64,000 nt of DNA, taken from Enoplolaimus lenunculus (taxonomy: Eukaryota > Nematoda > Enoplea > Enoplida > Thoracostomopsidae). The stretch spans positions 1 through 64,000 of the forward strand of contig JASANG010001903.1 in assembly GCA_030248215.1 (NCBI GenBank), given 5' to 3'. A model generated the notes under the pieces. It was not told the origin of the DNA, ran no database searches, and saw only the letters and a list, made by a program, of their open reading frames with translations. Position numbers and translations under genes: made by a program. Below are positions 41,460-53,465 of this stretch, in pieces (within the stretch, counting starts at the first letter, position 1; each line of letters opens with the position of its first letter).

Positions 41460-42228
41460 GTTTGCATGTTGGTTCAAAAAGTGCGAGGGATATACACATA
41501 CATACATACATCTATATATTTACGTATAACGTCTATCCGTCCGCTTGTTTACGCCACTGATCACAACTACTGTGATTTATTGCGTTTTGTTTGAGGGCGG
41601 GGGGAGTGATTTATGATTGGTTTTTCAAAATTTGTGTGGGTTCCAGTTTAAGGCAAGGGTAGGGCTGTACCGAAGTTATCGGCGTCGGTCGGTTCCGGCG
41701 TGTTGGTTAATAATTTTTGGCAATATGTCAATGTTGGTTGTGTGTATAGGGTGTGAGACAAATTTGTCGTTTGATTTATGGCTTAAAATGAGAACCGAAT
41801 GCGAGCACAAAAATTGTTGCACAAATATATATAATATATATTATGTATAATTAACATTGGATGATGGTTTAGTATTCTTTAAGGTTAAAAGCTAGCTACG
41901 TAATTTATGAAATGAATATATATGTATATATGTGTGTATATACATCGAAAGATGACGCATGGCTTCACGTGTAGAAATAAGTTTTTATTTTTAATTAATG
42001 CTGTACCTGCCTGATGAGTTTGGGTCTTTGTTGTAGCTATTGTATTAACAGATAAATAGAGAATCGGCCGCATGTCAGTTATAGGTGCCTGTCCATTTCC
42101 ATTTAGCCTAAGCCTGCCTAAACCTAAGTATTAAAGCGTAAGCGTAAATGTTAAATGTTGGAGAAAGTGTACAAGTGTGAGAATCGAACGTCTTGTTTGT
42201 ATCACTTACCAGCTAACAATAGGCGCCG
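41460..42228. other. Gene-free stretch
   Basis: AT-rich with short TA-rich runs. A CCTAAGCC-type fragment is at 42106-42150. No gene recognised. Confidence 0.4.
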
Positions 42229-42395
42229 CCGGGCCAGTAGCCAATGAGGGTGTGCTCAGACCCCGGAAAAAATTGGGCCCCTCGTAGAAAATTTTCTACC
42301 TTGGTTGTAAAGTCAACGAAAACCCTTGTATGCCCCTCCTGAAAAATTTTTAGTTTCCGCTAGCCAGGTGAGCTGACTTATCGGCTTGGGTGCTG
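42229..42395. mobile_element. GGGCCCGTAGCCAA miniature element, copy 3
   Basis: GGGCCAGTAGCCAATGAGGG through CTCGTAGAAAATTTTCTACC and GTAAAGTCAACGAAAACCC to GCTAGCCAGGTGAGCTGAC. Confidence 0.7.
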
Positions 42396-42399
42396 CATG

Positions 42400-43565
42400 T
42401 CAAGCCCGTAGACAGAATGTTAATTCAACATAACGGATAATAACTTCATGTAAACTAAATTTTTGACGTCTGAGATCCATAACGTTATTGTAAAGCCTGT
42501 GAAAAGCGCTGTTTTCTTGTTTGTTTCCAAATTTGTGGAGTTGGTTTGTTTTATACCTGCTTCCTATTGCATAATGCGCGGGAACTTTTTCGCTAACAAC
42601 CAAACTTTTAGAATCAATTTTGTGCTATTTTTTTCGCCGGAGGTTGCTGCACTCTGCAGCCTCCAGCGTTTTAAGTGGACAAGACATTAACTAATCAGGA
42701 TTGGAGCTATAGCTCCCCTCCTATAAACCTCCACACTAAGCAATTCTCACTACTGAGACAGCTACAGTAGTTGATGAAGTACATTTATTTTTGTACGAGG
42801 ACCGCTTAATTGGGGGGGTGATGGGTTGAGGCCGGTAACCCCTAATCCTGATCAATGTCCATTGGAATGGCGAGGGTTCACAGGTGTGGCAGCCCTCAGA
42901 ATGGACGAATTGGCTATAGAAAGGAAACTTCAGTTTTTTAAACTTTGAATGGGAAACAATCCAACTGTGGGTGGGGGGAAGCTACAAAAGTAGTCTATAA
43001 GAGGGGATAGACCGCTGCATAATATATCCCCATGACAAAATATTTTGGTAGACACCAAATAGCGTTATTTTAACAGGAATTAGAACAATTTTTACTTGAT
43101 TTTAAAGGTCAAAAACGTTTACGTGTGGTTATCCCGTCCCGAGTTCGATGTTTCGCTGGTCCATCTGATTCAGCTCCTTCCTGGCTCGTTTGAAATACAA
43201 GGACGCCTTAGTGTTGTGTATTTAAAAAATAATTTAATAAATATTTTGCCAAATGTTTTCGATAGTTTTTTTCCATTTAATTCAATGCACTTTTATATTG
43301 TTTGTCCATCTGGAGTTGTTTACAACATGTATTTAATATGCGTGGGTTTGATGAAATATCGTCAAAAACAAAACAATAAACACGGTGCGGTTTTGCGAGC
43401 AAGAAGTCTGTGGGGTAACGGTTGTTTAACAGGATAGGGCTTGGCAGTTAGGTGATAGGCAAATCATTCGCTGTTTAGTAGAATTTTAACAAATACTTTA
43501 GGGCTGAATGGCAGTTTATGGAGATTATACTAGAGATAGCGGTGTAATGGGTCTTCGACAGTCGC
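42400..43565. other. Gene-free stretch
   Basis: No supported gene. The 113-codon frame at 43096-43437 is hydrophobic and of ordinary base use, but I find no family motif, repeat or splice context for it. Confidence 0.35.
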
Positions 43566-43571
43566 CACACG

Positions 43572-43706
43572 TTATGTCGTAGGCAAATCTACTTTTCAGG
43601 CTAATTACTATTTAGCCTAGGCAAATGTGCTATTTGCTCAGAATAGTAGATTTTAGCTCAGGTCAATTAGTAATTGGCCGGAACAGCAAATAGGCTTACG
43701 ACATAC
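43572..43706. mobile_element. GTCGTAGGCCAA element, short palindromic form
   Basis: TTATGTCGTAGGCAAATCTA at the left mirrors AATAGGCTTACGACATA at the right. 135 bp, with repeated GGCCAATTAC-type motifs. Confidence 0.8.
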
Positions 43707-43709
43707 GTT

Positions 43710-44696
43710 AGAAACATTATTTATACATGTTCGAATGTACGAAACACAACAAGTTAGGCCGACCGTTTCGAATTGAAATCCTTCCAACGCCCATTCAAAT
43801 AATCGCAACATGCTATATTTTAGATCATGTAAGCGTATTTATTTAGCATGGATGTTTTTATTCGAAGGCTGATTGAATAATAATGCCCCAGTAACCGCCA
43901 CGTTTTTATAAATGCAGCCTTGCTTGAATTCAAAGTACTAGTATTGGATGGATAACACAATATGGATAACATTACGTCACAAATTACGTTTTTCGCGTCG
44001 GCGGAATCCTGTGTTGTAGTCGTATTTTTGTAGCGTCCAGAAAACCGAATTTCAGTGGCCGAACCAGAATGACGTGTATGTATTTCCACAGCGGCCTTTG
44101 CCGTCAGGGTTGTAACCAGAGTTCAACTTCGACACGGCATAACCAAGTCTGACCGTGTTTTTTGCGAGCAAAAACATTTTACCTATTAATAATATACGTT
44201 TGATTTTGCGTCGTGTAAAGTACATTTTTGGACACTGCGAGAATTTTCGGGGAAATTTACGATGCGAATAGTTCATCTGAGGCTTGCAGTGTATTTTCTA
44301 GCCAAATATTTATAAAATATGGCAAATACAACCCAAATTCAAAAGTATAACCAGCGATCTGCGTCCGGTTTTGACACAAAGTCCACGTCCGGCTCTCAAG
44401 CGGGTTGAAAATTTTGCGGATGTCTGAAAATTTCTCGGACGGGCGCTCTAAGCTTCTTCAGCCCGTACTCGCTTTGATGGAACAGCCCCCCCTCCCATTG
44501 AGGCCTATACTTCTTGATAGAATAATTGTATTTTATACGGTCGCGGCATTATTTAAATATCGTTTTGTATACAGAAAGGGTGGCAAAAACACGTGAGTCG
44601 TTGTTATTGTTTATTGTTCACACGTTTCTATTTCGATGTGGTGATATTTAGCTGGCTGAGAGTGTGAGTGAGAGAGACTTGTGGTGGGAATGATTG
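43710..44696. other. Gene-free stretch
   Basis: AT-rich sequence; nothing recognised. Confidence 0.4.
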
Positions 44697-44868
44697 GAGG
44701 CTCGTAGAGCAAGTTCACCTTGCTAGGGGTGCTAAAAAAATTTTCAAGAGGGGCATACAAGGGTTTTCGGTAACCTACAAGCAGGGTTAAAATTTTTCTA
44801 AGAGGAGCCAAAAATTTTTCAGGGAAGCTCAGACTTCTTTGTGTCCCCGTTTGGCTACGAGCCCGGAA
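44697..44868. mobile_element. GGGCCCGTAGCCAA miniature element, copy 4
   Basis: Inverted: GAGGCTCGTAGAGCAAGTTC with ACCTTGCTAGGGGTGC at the left. GTTTGGCTACGAGCCCGGAA at the right. The middle has TTTTCAAGAGGGGCATACAA. Confidence 0.75.
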
Positions 44869-45029
44869 TGGTTATTATTTGAGATGTTTATGACGTATAA
44901 AGTTGACTGATGACGTTAATACATAGATATACTAAGGCTTTTTGAGATATTTTTGAGAATAACAAGTAATATGCAGAAAGACGTGATATTTTGTGTCGAA
45001 AAGGTTATGTTTAGATTATTTTCACATGT

Positions 45030-45335
45030 ATATGCCGTAGGCCAATCTGCTATTCAGGCCAAATACTAATTGGCCTTGGCCAATGTGCTATTTTATGTAA
45101 TAGCAGTGCGGCCTGGGCTAAACTGCATATTGAACTTATGAACCAATCAGATTTGATTATTTGGACAGACGCAATACCGTCAACCAAACAGCGTTGTTGG
45201 TATTACGTCACTGTTGTTTTGCGAAATCTTACAGTCGGTATTTGGCCTAGGCCAAACTGCTACTTGCTTCAGATAGCAGAATGGCCTAGGCCAATTGGTA
45301 TTTGGCATGAATAGCAGATTAGCCTACGACATATA
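45030..45335. mobile_element. GTCGTAGGCCAA element, whole copy
   Basis: TATGCCGTAGGCCAATCTGC left and its mirror AATAGCAGATTAGCCTACGA with CATATA right. The interior has repeated GGCCTAGGCCAA motifs and AATCAGATTTGATTATTTGG. Non-coding, 306 bp. Confidence 0.9.
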
Positions 45336-45761
45336 TAGTGCGTGTTTAACACTTTTGGGCCCATTTAAACATAAGAGGCGGAACGTTTTTTGCGGTACTG
45401 CGATAGAGTAAGCGTAAAGTTTAGACTAATTTTTTGTTTTGGCTAACGCTGTATAAGCTCATTTGTATGCTTAGGCTTAGGAATATGCTTATACTACTGT
45501 AACAGCGGTATGCTGCTATACATTGGTCCAGTTTTGGAACAAATTATCGCTAGGCGGTAGGCTCTTAAAGCGTTGACTTGCGGCGGCCAGCAAAAGTATC
45601 AGAGGAAACGAAAGTTTATTCAGGCGAGGGTCAATATATAATGTTGGGAAGAAATTTCGCGAGCGAACTGAGCAAGAAGCCAAATTCCAAATATTTTGAA
45701 TTCGATTGGCTTTGCCAGGTGCAGCGGGCGGCACTAGGCATGTGCAGATTAATCGGTATCG

Positions 45762-46030
45762 GTAATAATTGGCACGGCACTTTTCTTGAGTATCGGCATC
45801 GCCATCGGCACTTCAAAAAAATGCCGATTCTTTGCCGATACTTTTTTGCACATAACAGTCAGTTGGAATGCTATCAATTTCACCACTTGTCGTATATATC
45901 AGCGTATCTGATCAGGAAAACTGTTATCTCTTTTGCGTTTTGTGTTTGAAAAAATTAACTGAAATGAAGCCTTCTTATAAAATAATAACCTTTTATGGCG
46001 GTTAGGATTTAAGTCTTCACACAATGATGT
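45762..46030 (+). repeat. Dispersed repeat shared with 6752-7015
   Basis: GGCACTTTTCTTGAGTATCG through CAGTTGGAATGCTATCAAT, TGATCAGGAAAACTGTTATC and GGCGGTTAGGATTTAAG. Collinear with the OTUD5-like intron copy. It starts with repeated CGGTATCGG/GGCATCG. Confidence 0.8.
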
Positions 46031-46476
46031 AATGTAGTAGTGTATACGTTCAGAATCGAGACAATTTTGTTTTTGTTGGCGCTATGCCAACAATGTATAT
46101 ATGACTAAAAACAAAAGTGACGTCACGATTACAAAGCGATGACGTGTCACTGTAGAGATGCTATAAAAGCAGTAGGAGTTCAGTTTTTAGTATGCGTGTG
46201 TGTGTGTGTGACTCAACAAGTCGTTTTCCCCATGTTTTATTGTATTTATGTCTGTTTTCGTTATGGTTTAATAACGCAAAGCCGTAACAGAGTAGTTTGA
46301 ATACAATTAATGCTTGGTGAGTAATCAGAAAAAAATGTGTCGCTGTTGATTTTGAGGGCCAGGAAATAAATTACACACTGTCTATTTACCATGAATGTTT
46401 ACATTTTGTAGAACTTGGTTTTTTAGTATTATAATATTCGCTTGTCACGAGTTTAACCGGAGGTGTAAGAAACTGT

Positions 46477-46751
46477 GGCCAATATAAAGAACAAGGACGG
46501 AACAGTATTATAAGCTTATTCCTAAGCCAAAGCCTGAGCCTACGTGTAAGAATGAGTTTAAGCCTAAGCCTAAGCCTACGTGTAAGAATGAGTTTATTCC
46601 TAAGCCTAAGCCTAAGCCTACGTGTAAGAATGAGTTTATTCCTAAGTCTAAACCTAAGCCTAAGCCAAGCAAAAACAATTAGTGTAAAGCTTCAGCTTAT
46701 TCTATTCTAGACGCACAGTAAAACGTTCCGCCCCTGATCTTTACATGGGCC
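46477..46751 (+). mobile_element. CCTAAG-bearing hAT-like miniature element with perfect duplication
   Basis: Left GGCCAATATAAAGAACAAGG, right TGATCTTTACATGGGCC. GAAACTGT occurs at 46469-46476 and at 46752-46759. The interior has CCTAAG hexamers and three CCTACGTGTAAGAATGAGTT units. Confidence 0.9.
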
Positions 46752-47106
46752 GAAACTGTAATTGGGGAGTTCTGGAAACGGTCAAAATTTGATGCAGCCG
46801 AAAGTCACGGCAGAGGTGATCTTAAATCAAGTGTCTTAAATCATTCAAATTGTTTTAAATGTTAGGAATAAGAAGTAAAATGTTGCCAAAAAACATTGTT
46901 TTGATCATTTTTTCGCTATATTTCAAGGTATTTGTGTTTGCAAATGATATTATCCAAAATTTTCAAATCAACTTATTAAAACGACACAGTTTTTATACAA
47001 CTACAAATAATTTCACTACTGAAGTTCCCGGGGACGTCCGGCAATAGTTCTGACAGAGGTGGTCAATTGTCAGCCAGGATCCGACCTCCATTTGTACACT
47101 GTAATT

Positions 47107-47240
47107 AGGGTGCTACCGGATATTCGGTTTTCGGTTTAATATCCGGCAAAAATCGATATTCGTATTCGGTATCCGGTGTAAAGGTACCGGATACTGAGTA
47201 TTTACTGTTTCGGATTCGAATACCAAAATCTGTTTTTAAT
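47107..47240. mobile_element. Partial hAT-like miniature element
   Basis: AGGGTGCTACCGGATATTCGG with repeated TATTCGGTATCCGG; a left end of the 2805/13136 type without a matching right end. Confidence 0.55.
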
Positions 47241-48097
47241 AAGTAGACATATTTAACAGTATTGGTCTTTCCGTACTTGTGTAACTTATATTAATATTGT
47301 GATAGTGAATGCGGAAGCAATAGATGTATACTTATATATATGTATATATCTATAATATATCTATATATGTATATATGTCTATATAAATGTAAATATATAA
47401 ATATCTCGATATAGATATATAGAAATAAATTTGGTACAATGCTTAAGCGAAACCTTATAAGAGTACTACTATTATGTGTTTTCGTTTTCTGGCTTCAGTT
47501 CAACTAATTAATTATTTGGTTTTACCAGTGTCGTGTGTTCGCGTGTTTCTAAACGTTGATGTGTCACACATTTTTACACACTGCTCTCACAATATTGTTA
47601 TTGTGGTTAACAGTGTTTATATAAGTAATTTAGCTGTGGACAGTCGTTTCGTGCAAAAGAGTCTGGTTTGATAGCATATTTATGGACGACAAAATTGTCA
47701 CCTGCAGGCAACTCGTACAGCGACAACAACTTGTAGTATGGCGACAATTGGTCAGTTTCGCCCGTTTAAGCTGAGCGACGGAATTGTCGGGTCGACGAGT
47801 TGTCGGAGTCCCGACGAGAGATTTTGGGATACTCAAATAGCTTTGAACTGTTTTGACGTGGGAGTATGAGAAATGTTTATTGCGGGACGGCTTGGGAGGG
47901 GTGTGGCAGTCCACCCATCCTGGATCGATTCAAATTGCAAGGGCTGCCCCCCACGTTTAAAACGAAATAGTTGTGGCCGGGGAAACTTTTCCGCTGTGGG
48001 GGGCAGGAACTACAAACGTTGCCTTTATGATGCATGGTACAGTTAATATGTAGCGTATACGTAGTTGTCTCCGTGTTACTAGAAAAAGATTTAGAGC

Positions 48098-48410
48098 CAC
48101 AATGTTTGACCCCCTCAGTTGAGAATATGGTCCACAATGTTTGACCCCTCAGTTGAGAATATGGTCCACAATGTTTGACCCCCTCAGTTGAGAATATAGT
48201 CCACAATGTTTGACCCCCTCAGTTGAGAATATGGTCCACAATGTTTGACCCCCTCAGTTGAGAATATGGTCCACAATGTTTGACCCCCTCAGTTGAGAAT
48301 ATGGTCCACAATGTTTGACCCCCTCAGTTGAGAATATGGTCCACAATGTTTGACCTCCTCAGTTGAGAATATGGTCCACAATGTTTGACCCCCTCAGTTG
48401 AGAATATGGT
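48098..48410 (+). repeat. 35-bp minisatellite, nine near-identical copies
   Basis: The unit is CACAATGTTTGACCCCCTCA followed by GTTGAGAATATGGTC. About nine head-to-tail copies differ at only a few bases, so the array is young. It abuts a CAGTGCCGAAGCAG-type element on its right. Confidence 0.97.
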
Positions 48411-48489
48411 TTTTTTCACAATGCGGAATGTGGGCGCTTCAACCGTTTCGCTCGTGTTCACTCTTTCTTTCGAACATTCAAAATTTAGC

Positions 48490-48637
48490 ATTAACGTGAG
48501 CGAACCGAGCGACAAACCAGACGCATTTAAAAACTTCGGCGGTTTTTGTTTCAACCGGTTACGGTGGGGACCCCTTGTGTGGTGCCCCACCCCCAAATGG
48601 GAGGTATGGGGGGTGGCTGCTCTCCGGCCCTAGTGCA
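48490..48637. mobile_element. CAGTGCCGAAGCAG element, right half
   Basis: GTGAGCGAACCGAGCGACAA, AAACCAGACGCATTTAAAAA, TTTTTGTTTCAACCGGTTAC and GGTGGCTGCTCTCCGGCCCT match the family. The left terminus is absent next to the 35-bp array. Confidence 0.75.
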
Positions 48638-48639
48638 AC

Positions 48640-50129
48640 AGTCTGATAAATTGTTGAGCCCATTTTAGTTTTGATACGGTCAAGTTACAATATTAGAATG
48701 TAAGCGCGAGATGCTATTAAAATCAATAAGCTAGTTTTGTTATAAATTTCATTTCGGGGGTAGTTTTGTATTACGCGGATCTCCTGGAACGGGTTGTTGT
48801 GAAACCCTGGACCCAGAATTTCTCGAAGCGAAAACCTGGACCCGGAAATAATTTATTTGAACCATCATCAGCCACCGTACATTACCATCATAACACAATG
48901 CAGCTCATCTGTGTATTTTACAATGCTTTAACCGCCGTCAGCCAGCATTTTTGACAAACGTGGAATGTGTGTGCGTTGTTTATATACTGAAGTGCTGACT
49001 GTGTGTGTGATGTTTATGATGTATGCATTTAATACATATTTGTTTGTCTGTAATGTACGGATTTTGCGCCAAAATAATTGCGCGCGCGCGCGCTCGTTCG
49101 CCTTCGCTGTTTCTCTACACGGCTGCCATCAGTGTTGTTGTTGATTTTATACGTTAAATTAACAATTGTCATCTCTCTCTATGAACGGTAAAGAATGCGC
49201 TGAGTGCGTTTAAATTTATTGTTGAAAAAATATTTTGACAAAATGTTATGTAATGTATAAGAATGGGCCGGTATTGTCAAATGTGTGTAGCGTAGCACCA
49301 ATCACCCACCAGTTGATGATATATCTTGCAACTTTCGAAGCAGTGAATGCTGACACTGAAAATTTCGCACAATAATTCGCGTTTGATTTACTAATACTCG
49401 TGTATCAATTTTGAGTTAAACAACTGCCAATCGTTCGCGAGTTTGAATACCTATTACAAACTGATGATAGTTGCAACACACGCTTGAAAATACGGATTCT
49501 AGTATGAAAAGCTGATTAATAGAACTTTTTACTAGTTGCGGTTTATCTAAAAAACGAATATTTTTCATGTCTAGGCTTTTTTTATATTGTAGCAATACTA
49601 ACTACAATGTTATCAGCAGTGTCTCTACACGTGTTAAATATGCACCGATGCTGCCAAAAAACTATTTTCACTTATCTTTTGTAGACATACGCATATAATT
49701 GTACATTAAATCAACAAGACAAACTCGCTAAACACGTTTGTGCATTGTTTTATGTTTGTGTGTATTGTGCTGTATTGGGGGAGATGATACAGCTTCCGCA
49801 TACCATTTTATATATACTACGTGCTGTTGTACAACAATACTGTATAGTTTATATATGTTTTTATACGACATGCATTGTTTTAATGTTGGTTTTTACTGTA
49901 CGCCATTATTTTCTGTGAAAGGTACATGTTGCAAGATAATGTGCTATTCTGGCCAATGGTATTGAATTTATAGATCAATCGTTCTGATGCCAAAATTTTC
50001 TAACAGTGAATGCCGCGTCCGAAATATCCGGATCCATACTGGTTTGGAATGAATTAGAAAACAATGCACATGGACCGCAGGTACCGCGGCTGCCGGTGCC
50101 TCGTTTAAACACTTGGATATCGTCGACAA
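48640..50129. other. Gene-free stretch of about 1.5 kb
   Basis: AT-rich. An alternating GC run (GCGCGCGCGCGCGC) is at 49080-49093. No gene or repeat family recognised. Confidence 0.45.
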
Positions 50130-50137
50130 TCTGTAAC

Positions 50138-50430
50138 CAATGGCGGATCCATGGGGGAGGCCACCCCGGCCGTGGCCCCCCCACAGCATCTCAACAAAAA
50201 TTATATAGAGTGTCAATTGCTGTTCTACGCTGTTTTACAATTAGGGATAATAGACATTTAAGGACTCTACCCGCTTACGGATTCTTATTAGGGATACGGA
50301 CTCCTATTAATTGGGACTCAAAATGGGGACCCCCCTCTTATTTGGGTCACTACAGTATGGGTCAAAAATAAGTTTATTACCTGTGAAATTTTGGCCCCCG
50401 CCCCATTTTGAGATCCTGGATCCGCCACTG
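50138..50430. mobile_element. CAATGGCGGATC composite miniature element, copy 3
   Basis: Begins CAATGGCGGATCCATGGGGG and ends GATCCTGGATCCGCCACTG. The duplication is TCTGTAAC (50130-50137) and TCTGTAGC (50431-50438). The interior again holds the TAGTGACCC element remnant (GGGTCACTACAG near 50345). Confidence 0.92.
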
Positions 50431-50439
50431 TCTGTAGCC

Positions 50440-51045
50440 AGATGATAATCTTTCCACTCGTCCAAATTCGTCTCGTGAACAATCTCCCCCCAACGCGGCG
50501 TGTTGGTAAGGAGATTGCCGAATAAAATTCTAATTGTTACATCCGCTGATCCGTTCTCCCCTGGCCAAATCATCGCTATGTGAAATTTACGTTTTCCCGC
50601 TCAAAATCACTATTAGTAGTAGTAGTATTACTCAGCAAATTTTATATGTTGCCAGGGAGAATCGTTTATTCGTCATTGCCGCCAAACTATTTCTTCAATA
50701 GAATTAATATACATACATATATACATATTCATACATAAACGCACATGTCACTGCTGTGTTGTTCAATTCAAACACAACATGTATGTATAGTAGGAGATTC
50801 TGTGTGTATATTTTCGTCCATACGAGGGCAAAATTTGCGTCCGACCCGCCGATTTGGCGCGCGTTCTTGTAATGTTTTTGGAATTTTTCGTTTCCACATA
50901 TAAATATATTATATATATGATATATAACGTAGTGTATATGAATCAAAATTGTTATAAATGCAACATAAATATGTATAATAAAATAACTATATATGTACCG
51001 CAATATATATAGAAATAACAACATAATCTTTTATTAACACACAAT
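50440..51045. other. Gene-free stretch, TA-rich
   Basis: Contains many ATATAT runs; no gene recognised. Confidence 0.45.
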
Positions 51046-51049
51046 CATA

Positions 51050-51215
51050 CGTAGAGGCGGATCCAAAAGTTTTGGACGGGAGCGGGCTGGCAACTGTTAT
51101 GAACCGCAAAAATTGTAAAATACTAACGTTCTCGCCATTTTAACATGAAAAAAATTCAAACGGGCGGCCTACGACGTCCCTCCGCCGCGTCTTCCCACGT
51201 CTGCATCCGCTAGTG
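51050..51215. mobile_element. GAGGCGGATCCAAAA miniature element
   Basis: AGAGGCGGATCCAAAAGTTT, GGGAGCGGGCTGGCAACTGT and the right end GTCTGCATCCGCTAGTG. Related to 30440-30650 and 32579-32745. Confidence 0.7.
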
Positions 51216-52485
51216 ATCAAACGGTACATTGACGGTGGTGCCTCTTGTGTTTACTCTATAAGAGCTTTTATGTCAATGATTGTATACACAAGAAAACGCA
51301 TATATACACATTTTAGCGCAAAGCATCAATATTCGTGTCTTCGCCTTTAGCGCAAGCCAAATATACATACTTAATGGTGTATATTTGGGCCTTAGTGAAC
51401 AATTGGCACCGTTCCAATTTTGAAATAGTTGTATGTGTCGTCGGGGTGTATATACGCGTGGGTGTAGGAATAGTTATGTTGATATGTTTATAATGTATAT
51501 TATATGTTTGAAATTGGCTGTGTACGCGTGTTTTGGCTGAGTTCATTCGGTTGTAGTGGTGTGTTTTGTTTATATTTGTTTTTATGTGTTTATGATTTTA
51601 TTGTTGCATTTTGGACATTTTTGAATGGTACGTACGTACGTAGTGCGCGATGGAATGTTTATTACGGATCGACGGAGCGATATGGTTTGGATTTTAGTTT
51701 TTATGTGTTTACCCGTAGCTTGAGAGACAAGTGCTATTCCGACTGAGGGGGTAAAACAAAGGAGAAAAGGTTTTTTCGGCGAAGAATGTTTCCATTAAAC
51801 CCGACTGGTAGGCATATATATACTCTGGTTTGGTATTGAATGATGGCAGTTATATAAGATTTTGTAGTTTGCTGTGTGTGTATATTGCGGTTTTGTGTGA
51901 TTTTTCGGGAAAAAAGCATATATTTTGGTGTGTGTGTGATATTTTCTCTCGATATTCTATGATTAGAATCAAACAGCCTTACGGCTGTCGTTGAAAGCGA
52001 ACGTTGTTGGCTATAATTAGTCACACACCTGGCTTTGGCTGACGCTGAGGTTGTTGGTTTTATGTTGTGTGATTTTGTGGTGCTTCTATTGTACGATGGG
52101 GCGTAGGTAAAGAAAGCCAGGCGGTGTTTAGACCGCATAGGAAATTTTGCCCCACCTTCCAAGAAACGTGTTCCAATTGCGGTTGTAGGGTCTTGGAAAA
52201 TTTTTTAGGCGCGTGCTAAATTTGTAACCCCTCCGTGTTACTCGAAAAACGTGAGCTGGATAAGCAGCGACTACGGTGGTGTATACGCCAAACGAAGGCA
52301 GAGTTTCTGCGATTTCGAAACATTTTACTGCATCTGCTGTTCTTACGTGCCACATTGCGCAGTTGTCGGCTCACTGGGTATGATCACAAAATTACGTGAT
52401 TTTATTAATTTTCGTTTATAGATATACCACGGCTTAACCAGGAAGTAAATTTTATCGTGCTAAACAACAGGCATAGAAGTTGCAA
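51216..52485. other. Gene-free stretch
   Basis: No gene supported. The minus-strand frame 51734-52162 (142 codons) lacks recognised motifs. Confidence 0.35.
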
Positions 52486-52487
52486 TT

Positions 52488-52975
52488 GTTGTCGGGACAG
52501 GAATTTTTAATAAATTTTCTTCGCTGAATTATCAGATTTAACAGTAGTTTTGATTATCAAATATTTACTTACGTCACAAATATTACGTTTTTAATCAGGA
52601 TAGCTTTATAACAAACAAAATTCAACGAAATGTCAACGCTTTTCTAACCCAAAATTTGTAGCTTTTTAATTGATTTTAAATGATTATGAATAATTTGCCC
52701 AAAAAACTGTAAAAATTCATTAGCTGAATAATATGCTTTGCACGTCTAATTCGTCCATTTATTGAGGCTGCCGCGTTTCGTGAAACCATCACAATTTGAA
52801 AAAAGAATAAAACAGCCCCCGCCCCAGGCGGTCCTTTTGATCCAACGCCAAAACTGTCAAAAAGTATTCTATCAGTTTTTTCAATCATATCAACTCAATA
52901 ATGAATTTTTGATACTGAGTTTTTGCGTCTTTAAAGCCGTATTTCGAATTTGTGCCGGAATTCCGTCCGGAAAAC
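52488..52975. mobile_element. Degraded relative of the 72-442 element
   Basis: CGGGACAGGAATTTTTAATA and, later, AATGATTATGAATAATTTGC with AAACTGTAAAAATTC match the body of the fold-back arm element. The right end is GGAATTCCGTCCGGAA. Termini eroded. Confidence 0.5.
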
Positions 52976-53465
52976 ATCGGGACTCTGCCTCGATTTGTCA
53001 GGGCAAGGACCTTCGCAAGAATGCCACCCTAAAAAGTCGAGACCCATCCTCCATTTGTCAAGGCAAAGGTTTTGCCGGGTCATTCCTAGTCTAAATTTAA
53101 CTGACCACAGAAGTTGGAAAAGTTAGAATAGAATAATATGCTATGTAACGTACTTCATATATGTACAGATTCTAATTTAGAACGATCATGAATGTAGAGA
53201 AAGAGGCACACGTTTGCTATCGCTAGTAAATATACTAAAATACGTAAGATGGGCGGGTGGGGGCGTTTCAGCTTTAACAAAATATATAGATTTAGTTCAC
53301 TGTTTTAAAATGTTTGACAGCACAGATGTGATTGTTGGTGTAAGCATAAAATTTAGACGCACTAAGAAGAAATGTGAAGAAAGGCGTTAGCAGTTTTGAA
53401 AAGTTGTTGCACAGTGTGTATGGTGTATAGCCAAAATGGGGTTGGCGGGATAAATTTGAAAGTAT

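Noticed and set aside
43096-43437. A 113-codon hydrophobic frame as a possible host gene.
   Set aside because: No recognised motif, no neighbouring exons with matching phase, and the base composition is that of the surrounding AT-rich sequence.
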